Origin: Bradyrhizobium sp. 1
Lineage (GTDB): Bacteria > Pseudomonadota > Alphaproteobacteria > Rhizobiales > Xanthobacteraceae
Direction of reading: 5' to 3'
NCBI RefSeq assembly: GCF_023073315.1
Contig: NZ_JADPJH010000010.1
Coordinates: 399,788-463,787 of the forward strand
DNA: 64,000 bases
Part shown: one piece after another, positions 58,988-64,000 of the stretch
Layout of the letters: each line of letters begins with the position of its first letter
Position numbering within the stretch: the stretch's first letter is position 1
Notes under the pieces: model-generated
Told to the model about the DNA's origin: nothing
Seen by the model: the letters and a program-made list of their open reading frames with translations, nothing else
The model's database searches: none
Translations under genes and position numbers: made by a program

Positions 58988-59277
58988 CGAAAATCCTCCG
59001 GTTCAAACCAGGACAATCTGCCGGTCTTTCCTGCGTTCCTGTGGATTGCGAGGATGATCGGCGCCCACCCGCGCCTAGATGGCGGAACCGACCGTGGCGA
59101 TTATAAGGAAGGTGCGATGACGGCCGCATGAAGCTGGTTCGAGGCTTGTGTGCCGCCAAGGGGTGTCGTTGATTTCATTGCGTTTTTACGGATCTGGATT
59201 ATGCACATATCCACAGCCCCGGCGTTTTCAGTAGCCTGCGGAGCGAAACTGCCGGCCGCCAGACCCGTAGCTGCGAT

Positions 59278-60261
59278 GTGCCCTGGATTGCCCGGACTCT
59301 TTCCATGATCGTGATGTTAGTCGTCACGGCGCTGGTTCTGCTGGCGCTGGTCACGCAAGCCGGAATCGTCGCCGTGCAACGCGCCTTTCCGCCCCCGGGC
59401 CGGATGATCGAGGTTGATGGCGCGACCCTTCACGTCGTCGACATCGGCCCGCCTGAGGCTGGTTTGCCGATCGTGATGCTGCATGGCGCGAGCTCCAATC
59501 TCGAAGTGATGCGGCGCCCGCTTGGCGAACTCCTCGCCAAGGAGCATCGCGTCGTCCTGTTCGACCGTCCCGGCCACGGCTGGAGCACGCGCGCGCGGAG
59601 AGTGGATTCCACGCCCGAGATCCAGGCGCGGATGATCGACGAGGCGCTCGGCAAGCTCGGGATCGATCGCGCGGTCTTCGTCGTGCATTCCTGGAGCGGC
59701 GCGCTCGGCGCGCGGCTGGCGCTCGATCATCCCCGCCGCGTCGCCGGCCTCGTGATGCTCGCGCCCGTCACCCATCCCTGGCGCGGCGGCGTCGGCCGCT
59801 ACAACGAGATCATCGCGACGCCCGTGATTGGCCCGCTGCTCGCCTATACCGTCACGCTGCCGCTCGGGTATTTCGTTGCCGAAGCCGGCGCACGCAACGT
59901 CTTCCTGCCGCAGACCATGCCGGACGGTTTCTTGCAGGACTCCGCGACGCCGCTATTGCTGCGCCCGCGCGAGTTCATCGCCAATGCCTATGATCTGGTG
60001 ACGCTGAAGGCGTCGGTGGCAGCACAAGCCGCGCGCTACGGCGAGATCAAGGTGCCCGTCACGATCATCGCCGGCGAGCCCGACAAGACGGTGAAGACCA
60101 ACATCCACGCGCGCCCGTTCGCCGCTGAGGTGCCGAATGCAAAGCTGATCGTGCTGCCCGATCTCGGCCACATGGTGCAGAACGCGGTGCCGGATCTCGT
60201 GAAGACGGAGGTCGAGACGATGATCGGGAAGATCGTCCCGGCGCAGGCGGCCGCCGATTAG
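59278..60261 (+). CDS. Membrane-anchored alpha/beta hydrolase
   Basis: This 327-residue protein starts at GTG 59278. One N-terminal membrane segment (about 8-30, LSMIVMLVVTALVLLALVTQ) anchors it facing the periplasm. The hydrolase core has MLHGASSN, the DRPGHGWS turn, the nucleophile elbow VVHSWSGALG, and the late DLGHMVQNAVPDL with the catalytic His. The elbow S-W-S-G-A fits the family though it lacks the usual first Gly. Relatives are haloalkane-dehalogenase- or bromoperoxidase-like esterases. Substrate is unknown. Confidence 0.85.
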   Translation: MPWIARTLSMIVMLVVTALVLLALVTQAGIVAVQRAFPPPGRMIEVDGATLHVVDIGPPEAGLPIVMLHGASSNLEVMRRPLGELLAKEHRVVLFDRPGHGWSTRARRVDSTPEIQARMIDEALGKLGIDRAVFVVHSWSGALGARLALDHPRRVAGLVMLAPVTHPWRGGVGRYNEIIATPVIGPLLAYTVTLPLGYFVAEAGARNVFLPQTMPDGFLQDSATPLLLRPREFIANAYDLVTLKASVAAQAARYGEIKVPVTIIAGEPDKTVKTNIHARPFAAEVPNAKLIVLPDLGHMVQNAVPDLVKTEVETMIGKIVPAQAAAD

Positions 60262-60317
60262 CGTTTTCGAGCGAAGTGGGTACCGGTTCGCGTGAAGAAT
60301 ACGCGTCAAGACAAGAG

Positions 60318-60358
60318 CCCGAGCTTCGGTTCTGACTCCATCGGAATCGAAGCTCGGG
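60318..60358. terminator. Long hairpin between convergent genes
   Basis: CCCGAGCTTCGGTTC (60318-60332) pairs with GAATCGAAGCTCGGG (60344-60358), 15 bp with one G-T pair and an 11-nt loop. It lies between the hydrolase and cytochrome c genes, which converge. The 60262-60317 stretch before it resembles another dispersed repeat (GTTTTCGAGCGAAGTGGGTA). Confidence 0.7.
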
Positions 60359-60376
60359 CGGCCGCCGTTCGCGCGC

Positions 60377-60772
60377 TTACTGCTTGATCTTCCCGTCCTT
60401 GTCGAACTGGGAGACGTAGCTCCAGAGATTGTTGATCTCGTTCTCGTTCTTGATGCCCGCGAACGCCATCTTGGTGCCGGGGATCTTGGCCTTGGGGTCC
60501 TTGATGTATTCCTTGAACTGCGCCTCGTTCCAGGTGATGCCGGAATTCTTGTTAGCATCCGAATAATTGTAATCCGGCGCGGTACCGGACTTGCGGCCGT
60601 CGAGGCCGTTGAGCTCGGGGCCGACCTTGTTCTTGGCGCCTTCGCCGATCGCGTGGCAGGCCAGGCATTTGTTGAACGACGATTTGCCGGCCGCGGCATC
60701 CTGCGCCATCGCGGCGGATGCTGTGGCAGTGACGGTGAGGATCATCAGCGCGCCAAAAGTCAGTTTTTTCAT
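60377..60772 (-). CDS. cycA: Periplasmic c-type cytochrome, c550-like
   Basis: This 131-residue protein has a signal peptide (to about AMAQD) and one haem-binding CLACH at residues 36-40; the axial Met is in IPGTKMAFAGI. The surrounding NKVGPELNGLDGRKSG and ITWNEAQFKEYIKDPK match class I cytochromes of the c2/c550 type. It closely resembles the Bradyrhizobium c550 (CycA) family, which carries electrons to periplasmic reductases or oxidases; that name is from memory of the family. It is transcribed alone. Confidence 0.9.
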   Translation of the reverse strand: MKKLTFGALMILTVTATASAAMAQDAAAGKSSFNKCLACHAIGEGAKNKVGPELNGLDGRKSGTAPDYNYSDANKNSGITWNEAQFKEYIKDPKAKIPGTKMAFAGIKNENEINNLWSYVSQFDKDGKIKQ

Positions 60773-61039
60773 AGGTTGCTCTTCGTCTCTTCCCTGGTGG
60801 GTCTAGCCTGGTCAGTCTCTTGCCTGGTCGGCGATCTCCGGACTTGCCGGTTTTGGCAGGCCCGCTTGGCTTGGACAAGCCACGAAACCATGACAGGTTT
60901 CACCATTTCCTACTTGTCCCAGAGCGAACTCGCCAGAGATCGCCGTTCCGACTTTCGGATGGCCTACCCAAACCACCGTGGACGTGGTTGATTTGCCGCG
61001 ACAAATTTGATCGTGGGCGACGAGTCGGAAGGATATATC

Positions 61040-62533
61040 ATGGCCATCATGATGCCTGCGAGCGACCAGGCGGTGCTTGCGCGCCGCGCTGAGATCATTG
61101 CTGCATTGCGCGCAATCGTATCCGGCGAAGGCGTGATCGATACGCTTGCCGAGATGCGGGCCTATGAATCCGACGGGCTGACGGCCTATCGCCAGCCCCC
61201 GATGGTCGTGGTGCTGCCCGACACGACCGAGCAGGTCTCGCTCGTCCTGAAATATTGTGCCGCGCACGGCATCAAGGTGGTGCCGCGCGGCTCCGGCACA
61301 TCGTTGTCCGGCGGTGCGCTGCCGCTGGAGGACGGCGTGCTGCTCGGCCTCGGCAAGTTCAAGCGCATCCGCGAGATCGACTTTGACAACCGCGTCGTCG
61401 TCACGGAGCCCGGCGTCACCAATCTCGCCATCAGCCAGGCAGTTGCGCATGCCGGCTTCTACTACGCGCCCGATCCGTCCTCGCAGATCGCCTGTTCGAT
61501 CGGCGGCAATGTCGCGGAAAATTCCGGCGGCGTGCATTGCCTGAAATACGGCATGACAACCAACAATGTGCTGGGTTGCGAGATCGTCCTGATGAGCGGC
61601 GAGATTTTGCGCATCGGCGGCAAATCGGCGGAAAATTCAGGCTACGACTTGATGGGCGTCATCACCGGCTCGGAAGGGCTGCTTGGCGTCATCACCGAGA
61701 TCACGGTGCGCATCCTGCAGAAGCCCGAGACGGCACGCGCGCTGATGGTCGGCTTCGCACAGGTCGAGGCGGCCGGCGAATGCGTGGCGCGCATCATCGG
61801 CGCCGGCATCATCCCTGGCGGCATGGAGATGATGGACAAGCCCGCGATCCACGCCGCGGAGGCTTTCGTCCATGCTGGCTATCCGCTCGATGTCGAGGCG
61901 CTGCTCATCATCGAGCTCGACGGTCCCAAGATCGAGGTCGACGAGCTGATCAGTCGCGTCGAGACGATTGCCAATGGCTGCGGCTCGACCACCTGCCAGA
62001 TCTCGACCTCGGAGGCCGAGCGCAATTTGTTCTGGGCTGGCCGGAAAGCTGCGTTCCCCGCGGTGGGGCGCATCTCGCCCGATTATCTCTGCATGGACGG
62101 CACGATTCCCCGCGGCGCGCTGCCGAAGGCGCTCGCACGTATCCGCGAGCTCTCGGAAAAATACCAGCTCGGCTGCGCCAATGTGTTCCATGCCGGCGAC
62201 GGCAACCTGCATCCCCTCATCCTCTACGACGCCAACAAGCCCGGCGAGATCGAGCGCGCCGAGGCCTTCGGCGCCGACATCCTGCGTGCCTGCGTCGAGT
62301 TCGGCGGGGTGCTGACCGGCGAGCACGGCGTCGGCATCGAGAAGCGCGATCTGATGCCGGAGATGTTCACCGAGATCGACCTCAACCAGCAGCAGCGGCT
62401 GAAATGCGCCTTCGACGCGCAGGGCCTGCTCAATCCCGGGAAAGTGTTTCCGACCCTGCACCGCTGCGCCGAGCTCGGCCGCATGCATGTGCATGCCGGG
62501 AAGGTGGCGTTTCCGGATATTCCGCGGTTCTGA
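61040..62533 (+). CDS. glcD: FAD-linked oxidase, GlcD-like
   Basis: This 497-residue protein starts at ATG 61040 with GGAAGGAT upstream. The PP-loop FAD motif VVPRGSGTSLSGGALPLEDG, IGGNVAENSGGVHCLKYG and MGVITGSEGLLGVITEI are family hallmarks, and the C-terminus has NVFHAGDGNLHPLIL and GEHGVGIEKRDLM. It oxidises a 2-hydroxy acid such as glycolate or D-lactate to the keto acid. Genes for GlcE and GlcF do not follow, so either they are elsewhere or this is a single-subunit relative. Confidence 0.9.
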   Translation: MAIMMPASDQAVLARRAEIIAALRAIVSGEGVIDTLAEMRAYESDGLTAYRQPPMVVVLPDTTEQVSLVLKYCAAHGIKVVPRGSGTSLSGGALPLEDGVLLGLGKFKRIREIDFDNRVVVTEPGVTNLAISQAVAHAGFYYAPDPSSQIACSIGGNVAENSGGVHCLKYGMTTNNVLGCEIVLMSGEILRIGGKSAENSGYDLMGVITGSEGLLGVITEITVRILQKPETARALMVGFAQVEAAGECVARIIGAGIIPGGMEMMDKPAIHAAEAFVHAGYPLDVEALLIIELDGPKIEVDELISRVETIANGCGSTTCQISTSEAERNLFWAGRKAAFPAVGRISPDYLCMDGTIPRGALPKALARIRELSEKYQLGCANVFHAGDGNLHPLILYDANKPGEIERAEAFGADILRACVEFGGVLTGEHGVGIEKRDLMPEMFTEIDLNQQQRLKCAFDAQGLLNPGKVFPTLHRCAELGRMHVHAGKVAFPDIPRF

Positions 62534-62556
62534 CGGCCATCCGGCTTTGTGGCGAC

Positions 62557-63720
62557 ATGGCGGACGTGCTGATCAGTGCCAGGGAGGCAGCACCGGCCAG
62601 GCCGGCGGCGAAGTCGCGCCTGCTCTTCATCGACAACATCCGCTGGAGCATGATCATCCTCGTGCTGAGCATGCATGCCGCCGACACCTACTCTCCGTTC
62701 GGCAATTGGTACTATGTCGACCGGCAGGAGACCGGCTTTGGCACGGCCGTGTTCTTCGGCGTCTATCAAAGCTTCCTCCAGGCCTTCTTCATGGCGGCGC
62801 TGTTCTTCATCGCCGGCTATTTCGCGGCCGGCGCCTGCGATCGCAAAGGATTTTCGCAGTTTGCGCGTGAGCGGCTGATCCGGCTCGGTCTGCCGACCTT
62901 GGTCTACATGTTGGTGATCGGGCCGCTGACGCAGTATTTTCTGTCCTGGACCTGGGGCAGAGGCGGTTTCGGCCATCAATGGCTGATCCATTTGAAAGAC
63001 GGCGAGTGGCTCTCAGAGACGGGACCGATGTGGTTCTGCGCGGTGCTGCTACTGGTCTCGCTGCTCTATGGCCTGATCCGCCGGACCGGATGGCGCGAGC
63101 CGCAGCTCGCGCTGCGCGGCACGGGAATTGTCCTGTTCATTGCGGCTATGGCGGCGGCCACCTTTGCGGTTCGCATCGCGATCCATGCCGATGCCTCGGT
63201 GCTCAACGTCCATCCCGGCGACATTCCGCAATATGTTCTCATGTTCGCAGCTGGCAGCTTCGGCTATCGCGGCAATTGGATGCTCGGGATCGCCGAGCGC
63301 TCCTGCATTGGGTGGGGACTGCTCGCGCTGTTGCTCTCCGCACCGCTGTTTGCGGCGATCGTGCTGTTCGGGGGCGGTCTGAGCGGCGACACGGCGCTCT
63401 ATGCAGGCGGCTTCAACCTCATCAGTGCCGGGAAGTGTTTGTGGGAGGCGCTGGTTTGCCTTGGCATGGGTCTGTTGATGCTGGCCGTCTACCGTCGCCA
63501 TTTCGACACGCAGGGCCCGGTCGCGAAATGGCTCTCGGACAACGCCTTCGGCGTCTACCTGATCCATCCGCCGATCCTGATCGGCTTCGCCCTGCTCCTG
63601 CACGGACTGCCGCTCTTTGCCCTCACGAAGGCGCTGCTGCTGACCATGCTGGCCGCGATAGGCAGCCTGGCCGTCTCGGCGTTGATCCTGCGCAAGTCGC
63701 CGCTGCGCGCGATCATCTGA
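62557..63720 (+). CDS. Acyltransferase-3-family membrane protein
   Basis: This 387-residue protein starts at ATG 62557 (MADVLISAREAAPARP) and has about ten membrane helices. The family opening FIDNIRWSMIILVLSMHAAD contains the expected catalytic His, and RERLIRLGLPTLVYMLVIGP is the next conserved stretch. Members transfer acyl groups to sugars or lipids at the membrane. Longer upstream reading in this frame runs antisense-like through glcD codons and is not real. Confidence 0.88.
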   Translation: MADVLISAREAAPARPAAKSRLLFIDNIRWSMIILVLSMHAADTYSPFGNWYYVDRQETGFGTAVFFGVYQSFLQAFFMAALFFIAGYFAAGACDRKGFSQFARERLIRLGLPTLVYMLVIGPLTQYFLSWTWGRGGFGHQWLIHLKDGEWLSETGPMWFCAVLLLVSLLYGLIRRTGWREPQLALRGTGIVLFIAAMAAATFAVRIAIHADASVLNVHPGDIPQYVLMFAAGSFGYRGNWMLGIAERSCIGWGLLALLLSAPLFAAIVLFGGGLSGDTALYAGGFNLISAGKCLWEALVCLGMGLLMLAVYRRHFDTQGPVAKWLSDNAFGVYLIHPPILIGFALLLHGLPLFALTKALLLTMLAAIGSLAVSALILRKSPLRAII

Positions 63721-63764
63721 CGGCGCACGCCGCGGTCCGGTTTGAACCGTGGCGTGCAAACAGG

Positions 63765-64000
63765 CTATAGCAGCCCGTATTGCGCCCGCTCGCGCTTCGC
63801 CAGCAGCGGCAGGGCTTCACCGACGATATAGGTCTTGAAATGCGCGCTCTCCTGATGCGCCTTGAAGGCTGCCTCGTCGCGGAACAGCTCGTAGAACAGG
63901 AACTGGGCCGGATTGTCCCTGGCGCGCGAGATCAGGAACAGCTTGACGCCGTCCTCGCGCTGCGCCTCCGGCAGGAAGCGGTCGAGGATCCCTGCGATCT
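63765..64000 (-). CDS. ABM-family (YgiN-like) monooxygenase, 5' part missing
   Basis: The minus-strand frame enters from the right edge and ends at TAG 63767-63765. The visible 77 residues (LFLISRARDNPAQFLFYELF, DEAAFKAHQESAHFKTYI) are the core of an antibiotic-biosynthesis-monooxygenase-type ferredoxin-fold domain. Small YgiN-like proteins of about 100 residues act as quinol monooxygenases or in redox stress. The start is outside the window. Confidence 0.85.
   Translation of the reverse strand, partial: IAGILDRFLPEAQREDGVKLFLISRARDNPAQFLFYELFRDEAAFKAHQESAHFKTYIVGEALPLLAKRERAQYGLL

Noticed and set aside
61537..62556. N-terminal extension of the acyltransferase-3 frame through glcD
   Set aside because: The extension is Arg-rich and overlaps GlcD codons; a normal start with family homology is at 62557.

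Overview
The window is high-GC chromosomal DNA from an alphaproteobacterium, most likely Bradyrhizobium or a close relative. This rests on three things. The gene families include five LysR regulators, GltIJKL-type uptake, a fused indolepyruvate oxidoreductase, a c550-like cytochrome and a 41-residue L36 without zinc ligands. The intergenic spaces carry dispersed inverted repeats of kinds familiar in Bradyrhizobiaceae. TTAA-type motifs lie upstream of surface-polysaccharide genes. No tRNA, rRNA, CRISPR array, prophage or classical insertion sequence was seen. The only mobile-type gene is a REP-associated tyrosine transposase (RAYT).

Layout. 1-10.3 kb: the end of an old yellow enzyme, a GFA-fold protein, a benzoylformate-decarboxylase-like ThDP enzyme, then a divergent set: an NtaA/DszA-type flavin monooxygenase facing an M20 peptidase, a complete GltIJKL-type ABC importer and a D-amino-acid transaminase. 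10.4-15 kb: an EmrAB-type efflux pump with an AhpD-like protein and a divergent LysR regulator. 15-20.6 kb: an amidase gene broken by one in-frame TAG, and a fused indolepyruvate:ferredoxin oxidoreductase with a divergent Lrp-type regulator. 20.6-26.7 kb: two membrane proteins, a secreted small barrel-like protein and its LysR neighbour, then an Ldh2-type dehydrogenase, a second NtaA-type monooxygenase and a fumarylacetoacetase-family hydrolase in one operon. 27-31.1 kb: a 1373-residue protein with five tandem GAF domains plus GGDEF and EAL.

31.7-44.3 kb is a surface-polysaccharide locus: GalE, a WecG/TagA transferase translationally coupled to a Wzc/ExoP-like co-polymerase with a damaged P-loop, a methyltransferase, three glycosyltransferases, a Wzy/WaaL-type polymerase or ligase, a CelD-type acyltransferase and a PCMT-like methyltransferase. 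44.4-47.6 kb is a stress or quinone operon (SDR, pirin, WrbA) with a divergent LysR gene. 47.6-48.3 kb is the RAYT gene bracketed by GTAG-headed hairpins; two more such hairpins lie at 10.3 kb.

48.3-64 kb is a mixed housekeeping and catabolic stretch: a Bug-type binding protein, a Cys-rich secreted protein, a YbaK-type editing protein, a haloacid dehalogenase, an alcohol dehydrogenase with a MerR regulator and a MerR-style 19-bp-spacer promoter, LysR and HxlR regulators beside a hydrolase and an SDR, an ACMSD-like amidohydrolase, ribosomal protein L36, a TPR protein, a membrane-anchored hydrolase, cytochrome c, a GlcD-like oxidase, a membrane acyltransferase and a truncated ABM-family monooxygenase.

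The best candidates for follow-up are the RAYT/REP system, the monooxygenase-M20-importer cluster (a possible modified-cysteine or amide salvage route), the five-GAF sensor, and the polysaccharide locus with its degenerate kinase-like protein. All functions come from reading motifs and context; no database search was run.
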